This document shows positions 27,694 through 35,350 of a stretch of 64,000 nucleotides of DNA, in pieces. Source of the DNA: Streptomyces sp. L-9-10 (GTDB taxonomy: Bacteria > Actinomycetota > Actinomycetes > Streptomycetales > Streptomycetaceae); NCBI RefSeq assembly GCF_004151105.1, contig NZ_PHRF01000057.1, forward strand, positions 9,115-73,114, written 5' to 3'. The translations under genes and the position numbers were made by a program. Every line of letters begins with the position of its first letter. Within the stretch, counting starts at the first letter, position 1. The notes beneath the pieces were generated by a model that saw nothing but the letters and a program-made list of their open reading frames with translations, made no database searches and was not told the origin of the DNA.

Positions 27694-27872
27694 AACCGGC
27701 CGTGCGCCCCGCCCGTCCTACCCGTCCCGGGCGGCCTCCGCCAGTAGCCGTACCCCCTCCCGGTAGGCGGGTCGACAGCGGCGCGGCGGCCGGCGGCCGG
27801 CGGCGGGATCCCGCCGCCGGAGCACGTACCGGCCGCTCGGTGGCCGTGAACGGTCCGGGCGGCGGCGCCAGA

Positions 27873-28811
27873 ATGACCTGGACAGATGGCGTGCCCATCG
27901 GCTGGGATGGACGCGTGGCGACCGACACCGCGAGCACCGACGAATTCGAAGCGCACCGGCCCGTACTGACCGGGGTCGCCTACCGCATGCTCGGCGTGGT
28001 CGCCGACGCCGAGGACGTCGTGCAGGAGGCCTGGCTGCGCTGGAGCGCCGCCGAACGCGCCGACGTCCGCGAGCCGCGCGCCTATCTCGTACGGATCACC
28101 ACGCGCCTCGCCATCGACCGGCTCCGGCAGGCGAAGTCGCGGCGCGAGACCTATGTCGGTCCCTGGCTGCCCGAACCGGTCGTCACCGACTTCGGACCCG
28201 CCGTCTCCGACACGGCCGAGCACGCCGTGCTCGCCGACTCGGTGTCCGTGGCCGTACTGGTCGTCCTCGAATCCCTCTCGCCCCTGGAGCGCGCGGTGTT
28301 CGTGCTGCGGGAGGCGTTCGGCTTCCCCTTCGGCGAGATCGCCGCCACCCTGGAACGCAGCGAGGCCGCCGTCCGGCAGCTGGCCGGCCGGGCCCGCCGC
28401 CATGTCGAGGAACGCAGGCCGCGCTACGACGTCGACCCGGCCGAACGCCGGGCTCTCACCGAACGGTTCCTCGCCGCCGCGGGCGGCGGCGATCTCGACG
28501 CGCTGCTCGCCCTGCTCGCGCCCGACGTACAACTGGTGGGCGACAGCGGCGGCAAGTCCAAGGCGCCGCTGCGGGTCATCGAGGGCGCCGACAAGGTGGG
28601 CCGGTTCCTGTTCGCCGTCTCGGGGGACGCGGTGCTGTTCGACTTCCGGATCGTGGAGTTCAACGGCGCCCCCGCGGTGCTCGCCCTCGCCGGCGGAGTA
28701 CCCGATCTCGTCCTCCAACTGGAGGTCAGGGACGGCAAGGTGGGGCGCGTCTACATCGTGCGGAATCCGGACAAGCTCAGCGGAGCCGTCCTGGAGCACC
28801 CCACCGCATAA
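27873..28811 (+). CDS. sigJ: ECF41-type sigma factor with SnoaL-like C-terminal domain (SigJ-like)
   Basis: Extracytoplasmic-function sigma factor, 312 residues from ATG 27873. A GTG at 27915, nearer to the domain, is an equally possible start. Sigma region 2: GVAYRMLG then DAEDVVQEAWLRW. Region 4: LSPLERAVFVLREAFGFPFG then IAATLERSEAAVRQ. The C-terminal ~120 residues form a SnoaL-like domain that in this group replaces an anti-sigma factor. Three ECF41 signatures are present: WLPEP, a DGGGK-type motif (DSGGK) and NPDKL near the end. Such sigma factors normally drive an adjacent oxidoreductase, epimerase or carboxymuconolactone decarboxylase gene; none is next to this one. Divergent from phoD. 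Confidence 0.9.
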   Translation: MTWTDGVPIGWDGRVATDTASTDEFEAHRPVLTGVAYRMLGVVADAEDVVQEAWLRWSAAERADVREPRAYLVRITTRLAIDRLRQAKSRRETYVGPWLPEPVVTDFGPAVSDTAEHAVLADSVSVAVLVVLESLSPLERAVFVLREAFGFPFGEIAATLERSEAAVRQLAGRARRHVEERRPRYDVDPAERRALTERFLAAAGGGDLDALLALLAPDVQLVGDSGGKSKAPLRVIEGADKVGRFLFAVSGDAVLFDFRIVEFNGAPAVLALAGGVPDLVLQLEVRDGKVGRVYIVRNPDKLSGAVLEHPTA

Positions 28812-28955
28812 GCCCTGCTCGTCGCTCCCCGCGTCCGTCCGGCCCCGGACCCGATCCGGACGAACGGGGCCCCTGTCACGCGCGTCTCACCAGCGTACGA
28901 ACGTACTGTGAACACCCTGCGTCGGGAAGTGACTTCTCTCCGTGACCGATGGAGG

Positions 28956-28971
28956 ATTGGTCTTGACCAAC
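28956..28971 (+). promoter_or_regulatory. dre-like palindrome at GntR-gene promoter
   Basis: ATTGGTCTTGACCAAC is a near-perfect palindrome (TTGGTC/GACCAA) resembling the DasR-responsive element core TGGTCTAGACCA. It overlaps the -35 hexamer of the downstream GntR-family gene, a position suited to repression or autoregulation. Confidence 0.5.
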
Positions 28972-28991
28972 GGGATGGCCCGTCCTATCGT
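28963..28991 (+). promoter_or_regulatory. Sigma-70-type promoter of GntR gene
   Basis: TTGACC (28963-28968), 17-base spacer, TATCGT (28986-28991). An unusually AT-rich leader follows up to the ribosome site GGAGG near 29060. Confidence 0.6.
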
Positions 28992-29069
28992 CGCTATTTA
29001 GTGTAGGAACCTTTAATAAACAAGGGCACGGAAAACCCGCCGGAGAGACGGCGATTGCGGAGGATCAGG

Positions 29070-29834
29070 GTGGGGACCACGCAGCTGGAAGCAGTGCCGG
29101 AGCCTAAGTACTGGCACCTCAAGACCGTGCTCGGCGAAGCGCTCGACTCCGACTTCGCGGTGGGGGAGGTCCTGCCGAACGAGCGTGACCTCGCCGCCCG
29201 TTTCGGAGTCGCCCGCGCCACGCTCAGGCAAGCGCTCGAACAGCTGGAGCTGGAAGGCAGGCTCCAGCGCCGCCGCGGGGTCGGCACGACCGTCGCCCCG
29301 CCGCGCGTCGGCGTCGACGTCTCCACCACCCAGCACGAATGGCCGGGCACCGTAGGGGACGCCTGGCAGCCCGTCGGCTGCGCCACGGCGCCCGCGCCCG
29401 CCGCGGTGGCCAGGCTGCTGGAGACGGCCGCCGACGAAGAGGTCCACACCGTCCGCCGGGTCCGCTCCACGCACGGTCAGTCCGTCGCGGCGGAGCTGCT
29501 CTACGTACCCGCCTCGTCGGTGCCCGAGCTGTCGGCCATCGACGTGCCCGAGGGCCCGGCGCGCGCCCGCTCCGTCCTGCGCGAGCTCCAGCGCCTCGGT
29601 CTCGACGGCCAGGACCGCGCCGTGGAACTGGGCTCCGCGCGCGCCGACGACGCCCGGGAGCTGGACCGGCTGCCCGGCGCTCCCGTCCTCGTCGTCACGA
29701 CGCGCTATGTCGTGGCGGGCCGTACCGCCGCCGTGTCGGTGGCCACGTACCGCGCCGACACCTGCCGTCTCACCTTCGGGGACTCCGGCGACCTGGAGAT
29801 CAGCGAGGAGCCGCAGGAGCGCCGCGCGTCCTGA
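29070..29834 (+). CDS. GntR-family (HutC/UTRA type) transcriptional regulator
   Basis: 254 residues. GTG 29070 is chosen because CGGAGG sits 5-6 bases before it; an upstream TTG at 29055 would overlap that site. N-terminal winged helix-turn-helix (about 10-75): GEVLPNERDLAARFGVARAT, then LRQALEQLELEGRLQRRRGVGT. The C-terminal part (about 90-245) is a UTRA-like effector domain of HutC/DasR relatives, ending in VATYRADTCRLTF. Effectors in this subgroup are often sugar phosphates or histidine-pathway metabolites; here the ligand is unknown. The promoter carries a palindrome with GGTC and GACC half-sites, suited to autoregulation. It is convergent with the ROK regulator. Confidence 0.88.
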   Translation: MGTTQLEAVPEPKYWHLKTVLGEALDSDFAVGEVLPNERDLAARFGVARATLRQALEQLELEGRLQRRRGVGTTVAPPRVGVDVSTTQHEWPGTVGDAWQPVGCATAPAPAAVARLLETAADEEVHTVRRVRSTHGQSVAAELLYVPASSVPELSAIDVPEGPARARSVLRELQRLGLDGQDRAVELGSARADDARELDRLPGAPVLVVTTRYVVAGRTAAVSVATYRADTCRLTFGDSGDLEISEEPQERRAS

Positions 29835-29871
29835 GACGCGTTCGCCTCGTCCGGTCCGTACGGCCCGTCGC

Positions 29872-31029
29872 TCAGCGGCGGGCCGTCACCGTTCCCTCCA
29901 CCGCGAACAGCTGCTCCTCGACATGGTCGAGGGCCAGCCGCAGCGCACCCGTGGCCACCGCCGCCTCGCCGAGCAGCGAGAGCGCGACGCGCGGCGGGCG
30001 CAGACAGAAGCGGGAGAGTTCGTCGCGCAGCGGGTCCAGTACGCCGTCGAGCCCGGCGGCCCAGCCGCCGACCACCACCACCTCCGGATCCAGCGCCAGC
30101 ACCAGCGCCGCCACATCGTGCACCAGCCGCTGGGTGAACCGCTCGACGGCCTCCTGCGCCCGGACGTCCCCGCCCTTGGCATCGGCGAAGACCTTCGCCA
30201 CCGCCTGCTCGTCGAGCGGGTGCAGCGGCTCGTCCGTCGTCGACAGCAGTGTCTCCGGCGTCTCGCCGCGCCCCAGCAGATGCAGCGCGCCGATCTCGCC
30301 CGCGGCCCCGCCGAAGCCGCGGTGCAGCCGCCCGCCGATCAGGGCGCCCGCCCCGGGGCTGAGCCCGGCCAGGACGAAGACGATGTCGTCGGAGTCGATG
30401 GCCGCGCCCTTCCACTGCTCGGCCACGGCCGCCGCGTTGGCGTCGTTCTCCACCAGCACCGGACAGCGGAACGAGCGCCGCAGCCGCTCGCCGAGCGGCA
30501 GCCCCGTCCACTGCGGCAGCGCGGTGCCGAGCCGTACCGTCCCGTCCGCCTCCACGATGCCGGGGCTGCCGACGCCGACCGCGCGCAGCGCGCCGCGTGA
30601 CACGCCCGTGCGGCGCAGCACATCGGTGACGACCTGCCGTACGCGTTCGAGGCGCTCGTCCGCGTCGGCCGTCTCCGAGACCACACGCGAGCCGGCGCCG
30701 ATGATCCGGCCGTCCAGTCCGGAGATCAGCGCGGCCACGCGGTGCGGCCCGATCTCGATGCCCAGCAGATACCCGGCCTCGACCCGGAACCGGAACCGGC
30801 GCGCCGGGCGGCCCTGCTTACGGGTCCCGCCCTCCGCCGGCGCGGACTCCATGACCAGGCCTGTTTCGATCAGACCCTCCACCACGCCCTCGACCGTCGG
30901 CCGGGAGAGCCCCGTGATCCGCGTCAGATCCGTCAGCGTGAGATCACCGGCGTCGCGCAGGGAGTGCAGCACCACCGCGGAGTTGATCCGCCGCAGGAGC
31001 GAAGGGTCTCCACCGGTCAGCCGCCCCAC
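29872..31029 (-). CDS. ROK-family transcriptional regulator
   Basis: 385 residues. GTG start at 31029 with GGGAGG 7 bases upstream. N-terminal winged HTH (about 10-65): LRDAGDLTLTDLTRITGLSR then PTVEGVVEGLIETG. The ROK domain (about 80-385) is an actin-like ATPase/sugar-kinase fold, with GIEIG, VGVGSPGIV, VENDANAAAVAEQ, and the glycine-rich signature from about LSPGAGALIGG to GFGGAAGEIG. The zinc-binding C-x-C-G-x-x-G-C motif of NagC and Mlc is absent: the segment after GEIG reads ALHLLGRGETPETLL. Likely a sugar-responsive repressor, but no transporter or sugar-utilisation gene adjoins. Confidence 0.88.
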   Translation of the reverse strand: MGRLTGGDPSLLRRINSAVVLHSLRDAGDLTLTDLTRITGLSRPTVEGVVEGLIETGLVMESAPAEGGTRKQGRPARRFRFRVEAGYLLGIEIGPHRVAALISGLDGRIIGAGSRVVSETADADERLERVRQVVTDVLRRTGVSRGALRAVGVGSPGIVEADGTVRLGTALPQWTGLPLGERLRRSFRCPVLVENDANAAAVAEQWKGAAIDSDDIVFVLAGLSPGAGALIGGRLHRGFGGAAGEIGALHLLGRGETPETLLSTTDEPLHPLDEQAVAKVFADAKGGDVRAQEAVERFTQRLVHDVAALVLALDPEVVVVGGWAAGLDGVLDPLRDELSRFCLRPPRVALSLLGEAAVATGALRLALDHVEEQLFAVEGTVTARR

Positions 31030-31203
31030 GGTGTGTCCTCCCAGCTCGTGCGCGTGTAGGCGGATGGTACTCGGTGGCCGCCGGTGCTGCGAGTGGCGCG
31101 TGCCACCGCGGGCGTCGTGAACTGAACGGGGTGGGGCGGGCCGGTGGCCGTACGGCCACCTGACGGGCAGCCACATGTCAGTGCGTGAAGGTTTACTGGA
31201 CGC

Positions 31204-31650
31204 ATGACCACCGCACAGCAACTCGCCGTCATCGAGCTGCTGCGTGTCCGCGCCTTCCCCGCGGAGCGCGGCACCACCGAGGTGGGCAGCAGCGGTCCCG
31301 GCTACCACCTCGCCGATCTGTTCCGGGGGGACGGTGTGGCGGACGCGGATCAGCACGGTGCGGAGCACACCGCGCTGACCGGCATTCTCACCGCCCGGTT
31401 CGGTGAGCCGTACTACATCAGCCTGTGGAGCGTGCGGACCCGCGTCAGTGAGGGTGAGCAGATACCGGACCCCTGGTGCGAGTTGAGCGGCTCCTTCGCC
31501 TGGCTCCACCTGTGGCGGTGGGAGGGCCGCTGGCTCGCGCTGGGCGCGGCGGGGGAGGAAGGGGCGGCGGGGGAGACGGGCGCGGACGGTGAGGCCGGGG
31601 AGCGGCCGTTCCGTATCGTCGTGGCCGTCACCGAGACGGATCCGCCGTAG
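31204..31650 (+). CDS. Hypothetical protein, 148 aa
   Basis: Not recognised. ATG 31204. The N-terminal half is mixed alpha/beta, with GTTEVGSSGPGYHLADLF. The middle is aromatic-rich (YYISLWSVRTR, then SFAWLHLWRWEGRWLAL), suggesting a compact beta-rich domain. A short Glu/Gly/Ala repeat (GEEGAAGETGADGEAGE, about 118-134) precedes the last strand FRIVVAVTETD. No signal peptide or membrane helix. Codon use is like that of its neighbours and it stands alone between the ROK gene and the convergent DUF6328 gene. A role cannot be proposed. Confidence 0.7.
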   Translation: MTTAQQLAVIELLRVRAFPAERGTTEVGSSGPGYHLADLFRGDGVADADQHGAEHTALTGILTARFGEPYYISLWSVRTRVSEGEQIPDPWCELSGSFAWLHLWRWEGRWLALGAAGEEGAAGETGADGEAGERPFRIVVAVTETDPP

Positions 31651-31668
31651 ACGATCGTGCCGGGCCGT

Positions 31669-32190
31669 TCACCGGGGCTCGACGGGCACCTCAAGGGCCG
31701 GGCGGCGCAGTGCCCTCGGGAGGACGAACCACAGGCCGGCGAAGAGGATGAGGGTGACGGCCGTGACCGTGACGGCGGCGGTCAGGCCGAGGACGACATC
31801 CATGAGCAGGAGAACAACGCCGTTGAGGGCGAGGGCGAGGAAGACCAGCCCGACTTCGGCGAACCGCGCGGACACGGCGACGATCCGGATCTTGGCGCCC
31901 CGGTGGAACAGACCGCGGTGCAGTGCGACCGGAGTCGCGAGCACGGCCGAGGAGACCACCGTGAGCAGCAACGTCACCACATACGTGCCGCGTTCGAAGG
32001 TGTCGAGGCGCAGAAACCGGTCGGTGAAGGCCACGCCGAGAAGAAAGGCGAAGACGATCTGCACGCCGGTCTGCACGACCCTCAGTTCCTGGAGGAGTTC
32101 GAGCAGGTTGCGGTCGGCGCGCTCCGCGGGCGTCTCCCAGCTCAACGGAGACGGAGGGCCGCCCGGCGAGATATGAGCCATGCGTCTCAT
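31669..32190 (-). CDS. DUF6328 family four-helix membrane protein
   Basis: 173 residues. ATG 32190 is preferred over ATG 32181 because AGGAG lies 4-5 bases before it. After a polar N-terminus (ERADRNLLELLQELRVVQTG), four hydrophobic segments follow: around 37-55 (VQIVFAFLLGVAF), 68-90 (YVVTLLLTVVSSAVLATPV), 105-130 (FAEVGLVFLALALNGVVLLL) and 133-160 (VVLGLTAAVTVTAVTLILFAG). This matches DUF6328, a family of small actinobacterial integral membrane proteins with no known function. Its stop lies 18 bases from the convergent hypothetical gene. Confidence 0.8.
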   Translation of the reverse strand: MRRMAHISPGGPPSPLSWETPAERADRNLLELLQELRVVQTGVQIVFAFLLGVAFTDRFLRLDTFERGTYVVTLLLTVVSSAVLATPVALHRGLFHRGAKIRIVAVSARFAEVGLVFLALALNGVVLLLMDVVLGLTAAVTVTAVTLILFAGLWFVLPRALRRPALEVPVEPR

Positions 32191-32279
32191 TGTTCTCCTG
32201 CCGCCCGGCCACTTCACGCGGCGCACCGCATCGCGTCCGAACGGGCCAAGCACTGTCGGACCATGCCCTTCGACGTCCG

Positions 32280-32816
32280 CTACGAGGCCGCGGCCGTCCG
32301 CAGTCGCGCGAACTCCTCCGCCATCGTCTCCGCCGTCCAGTGCGCGTTCAGCCCGCTCGGGTTGGGCAGTGCCCAGATCCTCGTGTCGCCTATCGTCCGC
32401 TCCTGCGGTCCGATCCGTGCCTTCTTGTCGTCGAAGGCGGTCCGGTACGCCGTGATGCCCACCACCGCCAGCCAGCCCGGCCGCAGCCGCTCCACCTTGG
32501 CCGTGAGGATCCGGCCGCCCTCGCGGAACTCCTCGGCGGTCAGCTCGTCGGCCCGCGCCGTCGCCCGCGCCGCCACGTTCGTGATGCCCAGGCCGTACGT
32601 CAGCAGCTCGTTCTGCTCGGCGGGCAGCAGCCGGCGCGGGGTGAAGCCGGACAGGTGCAGTACCGGCCAGAACCGGTTGCCGGGGCGGGCGAAGTGGTGG
32701 CCGGTGGCCGCGGACATCAGGCCCGGGTTGATGCCGCAGAACAGCACACGCAGCCCGCCCGCGACCACGTCGGGGATGACGCGGTCGCGGGCGGCTTCGA
32801 GTTCCTCGGGCCTCAT
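32280..32816 (-). CDS. mug: G/U mismatch-specific DNA glycosylase (Mug/TDG family)
   Basis: Removes uracil or thymine opposite guanine in DNA base-excision repair. 178 residues. The family-2 active-site motif GINPG lies at 28-32 with the key Asn30, and the DNA-intercalating segment NPSGLNAHW lies near 153-161. GITAYRTAF and GHHFARPGNRFWPVLH are further family blocks. Start ATG 32816. It follows purB on the same strand after a gap holding 15-bp tandem repeats, so the two may be co-transcribed. Confidence 0.92.
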   Translation of the reverse strand: MRPEELEAARDRVIPDVVAGGLRVLFCGINPGLMSAATGHHFARPGNRFWPVLHLSGFTPRRLLPAEQNELLTYGLGITNVAARATARADELTAEEFREGGRILTAKVERLRPGWLAVVGITAYRTAFDDKKARIGPQERTIGDTRIWALPNPSGLNAHWTAETMAEEFARLRTAAAS

Positions 32817-32821
32817 CCGGA

Positions 32822-32888
32822 GATCACAGGCCGGGGATCACAGGTCGGCGGGTCACAGTCCGGCGGGTCACAGTCCGGCGGTCACAGG
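32822..32888 (+). repeat. 15-bp tandem repeat between purB and mug
   Basis: Units 32836-32850, 32851-32865 and 32866-32880 (core GGTCACAGTCCGGCG, the last two identical) are flanked by partial copies. They fill the gap between purB and mug and run into the purB stop codon. Confidence 0.85.
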
Positions 32889-34315
32889 ATCGAGCCCGGC
32901 GTGTAGCCCGCGGCCTCCGGGTGGCGCTTCACGATCTCCTCGACGCGGGACACCACCGTCGCGATCTGGTCCTCCGCCGCCCCCGTGAAGGAGAGCTTGT
33001 CCGCCATCAGCGCGTCCAGTGCGGCCCGGTCGAGCGGCATACGGTCGTCCGCGGCCAGCCGGTCGAGAAGCTCGTTGCGTTCGGCGCCCTGTTCGCGCAT
33101 GGCGAGGGCCGAGGCCACGGCGTGCTCCTTGATGACCTCGTGCGCCGCCTCGCGGCCCACCCCGGCCCGTACCGCGCCCATCAGCACCTTGGTCGTGGCC
33201 AGGAACGGCAGATAGCGGTCCAGCTCGCGCGCCACGACCGCGGGGAACGCGCCGAACTCGTCGAGGACCGTCAGGAAGGTCTCCAGCAGCCCGTCGAACG
33301 CGAAGAACGCGTCGGGCAGCGCCACCCGGCGGACCACCGAGCAGGAGACATCGCCCTCGTTCCACTGGTCGCCCGCCAGCTCGCCGGTCATCGACGCGTA
33401 GCCGCGCAGGATCACCATGAGGCCGTTGACCCGCTCGCAGGAGCGCGTGTTCATCTTGTGGGGCATCGCCGAGGAGCCGACCTGGCCGGGCTTGAAGCCC
33501 TCGGTCACCAGCTCGTGCCCGGCCATCAGCCGGATGGTCTTGGCGACCGACGACGGCGCCGCCGCCAGCTGCACCAGCGCGGTCACCACGTCGTAGTCGA
33601 GCGAGCGCGGATACACCTGGCCGACCGAGGTGAAGGCCTGGGCGAAGCCGAGGTGTCCGGCGATGCGGCGCTCCAGCTCGGCCAGCTTCGCGGTGTCGCC
33701 GCCCAGCAGGTCGAGCATGTCCTGCGCGGTGCCGACCGGGCCCTTGATCCCGCGCAGCGGGTAGCGGCCGAGGAGGTCGTCCAGGCGTCCGTACGCGACG
33801 AGCAGTTCGTCCGCGGCCGTCGCGAACCGTTTGCCGAGCGTGGTGGCCTGCGCGGCGACGTTGTGCGAGCGGCCGGCCATGACCAGCTCCCCGTACTCGC
33901 CCGCGAGCTTGCCGAGACGGGCCAGCACCGCGACCGTACGGTCCCGCGTCAGCTCCAGGGACAGCCGGATCTGGAGCTGTTCGACGTTCTCCGTCAGATC
34001 GCGGGACGTCATCCCCTTGTGCACCTGCTCATGGCCGGCGAGCGCGTTGAACTCCTCGATCCGTGCCTTCACATCGTGCCGGGTGACCTTCTCGCGCTCG
34101 GCGATCGACGCCAGATCGACCTGGTCGAGGACGCGCTCGTAGTCGGCGAGCGCGGACTCCGGGACCTCGATCCCGAGGTCCCGCTGGGCCCGCAGTACGG
34201 CGAGCCAGAGCTGACGCTCCAGCTTCACCTTCTGCTCGGGGGACCACAGCACGGCCAGCTCCGTCGAGGCGTAGCGGCCGGCAAGGACATTGGGGATACG
34301 AGGCTTGGCAGTCAC
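32882..34315 (-). CDS. purB: Adenylosuccinate lyase
   Basis: Cleaves SAICAR and adenylosuccinate in purine synthesis. 477 residues, full length for the actinobacterial type. Lyase signature GSSAMPHKMN near 280-290 on the mobile loop with the catalytic Ser; GRSHNVAAQ with catalytic His near 150; TSRDLTEN substrate segment near 105. GTG start at 34315. A TAGAAT -10 element ends 8 bases upstream, so the mRNA may begin almost at the start codon. No Shine-Dalgarno is seen. Confidence 0.95.
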   Translation of the reverse strand: MTAKPRIPNVLAGRYASTELAVLWSPEQKVKLERQLWLAVLRAQRDLGIEVPESALADYERVLDQVDLASIAEREKVTRHDVKARIEEFNALAGHEQVHKGMTSRDLTENVEQLQIRLSLELTRDRTVAVLARLGKLAGEYGELVMAGRSHNVAAQATTLGKRFATAADELLVAYGRLDDLLGRYPLRGIKGPVGTAQDMLDLLGGDTAKLAELERRIAGHLGFAQAFTSVGQVYPRSLDYDVVTALVQLAAAPSSVAKTIRLMAGHELVTEGFKPGQVGSSAMPHKMNTRSCERVNGLMVILRGYASMTGELAGDQWNEGDVSCSVVRRVALPDAFFAFDGLLETFLTVLDEFGAFPAVVARELDRYLPFLATTKVLMGAVRAGVGREAAHEVIKEHAVASALAMREQGAERNELLDRLAADDRMPLDRAALDALMADKLSFTGAAEDQIATVVSRVEEIVKRHPEAAGYTPGSIL

Positions 34316-34323
34316 GTGAAGGG

Positions 34324-34329
34324 ATTCTA
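34324..34329 (-). promoter_or_regulatory. Candidate purB -10 element
   Basis: TATAGAAT on the reverse strand contains TAGAAT (34324-34329), 8 bases before the purB GTG. No convincing -35. A nearly leaderless mRNA would result. Confidence 0.4.
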
Positions 34330-34436
34330 TAGGCGCTTTGTGCAGGCCAGCGCCGCGGGCGTTTTTGTGGCTTGCTACGAGAGTCGCCGGCCGGGGCCGG
34401 GCCGGGGCGGGCGCCGGGGCCGGACAGGACCTTGGA

Positions 34437-35246
34437 TCAGGCGTCGGGATCGGGTACCGGTGCGGCGGCGGACGCCGGTGTCTCGTACGGCAGCAGCTCC
34501 GGCCGCTTCGCGGGCCGCCCGTCCCCCGACGAGCGTCCCGTTACCCGGCGCATGATCCACGGCCCGAGATGCTGCCGGGCGAACCGGAGGTCGCTCGTCC
34601 GCCGCGCGGGCCATCCCGCGGGCACGGCCTGCGGCAGCTCCGCGCGCCAGTCGTCCTCGGCGTCCAGCCCCAGCGTCTGCCAGACGGCCTCGGCGACCCG
34701 GCGGTGGCCCTCGCCGGTGAGATGCAGCCGGTCCACGTCCCACAGCCGCTGATCACCGAGGGCCGGAACCCCGTACAGGTCGACGACGAGCGCGCCGTGG
34801 CGGGCGGCCAGTTCGTCCACGAAGGAGAACAGCTCCTCCATCCGCGGCCGGAATCGCTCCATCACCGGACCGTTGCGGCCGGGGCTGCGCATCAGCACCA
34901 GCTGCCCGCAGGCCGGGGCGAGCCGTTCCACCGCCTCGGCGAGCAGTCCGCGCACCCGCCCCATGTCGACCTTCGGCCGCAGGGTGTCGTTGAGTCCGCC
35001 GACCAGCGTCACCAGGTCCGGTTTCATCGCGGCGGCGACATCCACCTGTTCCCCGACGATCTGGCCGATGAGCTTTCCGCGTACGGCGAGATTCGCGTAC
35101 CGGAATCCGGGCGTACGGGCCGCGAGCCGGGCCGCGAGCAGATCCGCCCAGCCGCGGTACGAGCCGTCGGGGAGGACGTCGGACATGCCCTCGGTGAAGG
35201 AGTCACCGATCGCAACGAAACTGGTGTAGTTGGCATTCATCTCCAT
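34437..35246 (-). CDS. SGNH/GDSL-family hydrolase
   Basis: Esterase/lipase-type hydrolase, 269 residues from ATG 35246 (a second ATG two codons on is possible). SGNH blocks: GDSFTEG with Ser16 (block I), Gly53-like turn NLAVRGK (block II), GGLND with Asn86 (block III), and DVDRLHLTGEGH with Asp172 and His175 (block V). No signal peptide, so it is probably cytoplasmic. The last ~70 residues, after block V, form an Arg/Pro-rich tail that looks disordered. Substrate unknown. It stands between purB and the CBS transporter pair on the same strand. Confidence 0.9.
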   Translation of the reverse strand: MEMNANYTSFVAIGDSFTEGMSDVLPDGSYRGWADLLAARLAARTPGFRYANLAVRGKLIGQIVGEQVDVAAAMKPDLVTLVGGLNDTLRPKVDMGRVRGLLAEAVERLAPACGQLVLMRSPGRNGPVMERFRPRMEELFSFVDELAARHGALVVDLYGVPALGDQRLWDVDRLHLTGEGHRRVAEAVWQTLGLDAEDDWRAELPQAVPAGWPARRTSDLRFARQHLGPWIMRRVTGRSSGDGRPAKRPELLPYETPASAAAPVPDPDA

Positions 35247-35287
35247 GGCGGAGCGATCGTACCGCTCGGTATGCACCGCGTTTCAAG

Positions 35288-35325
35288 GGGTCCCGGCGGG
35301 ACCGCGAGGGGTCGCGCCGGGACCC
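35288..35325 (-). terminator. Hairpin after the CBS/CNNM gene pair
   Basis: GGGTCCCGGCG (35288-35298) pairs with CGCCGGGACCC (35315-35325). The stem can be extended outward through a bulge (TTCA with TGAA). It lies 26 bases past the stop of the reverse-strand gene. Confidence 0.65.
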
Positions 35326-35350
35326 TGAAGACAGGGCCCACGAGCCACCC

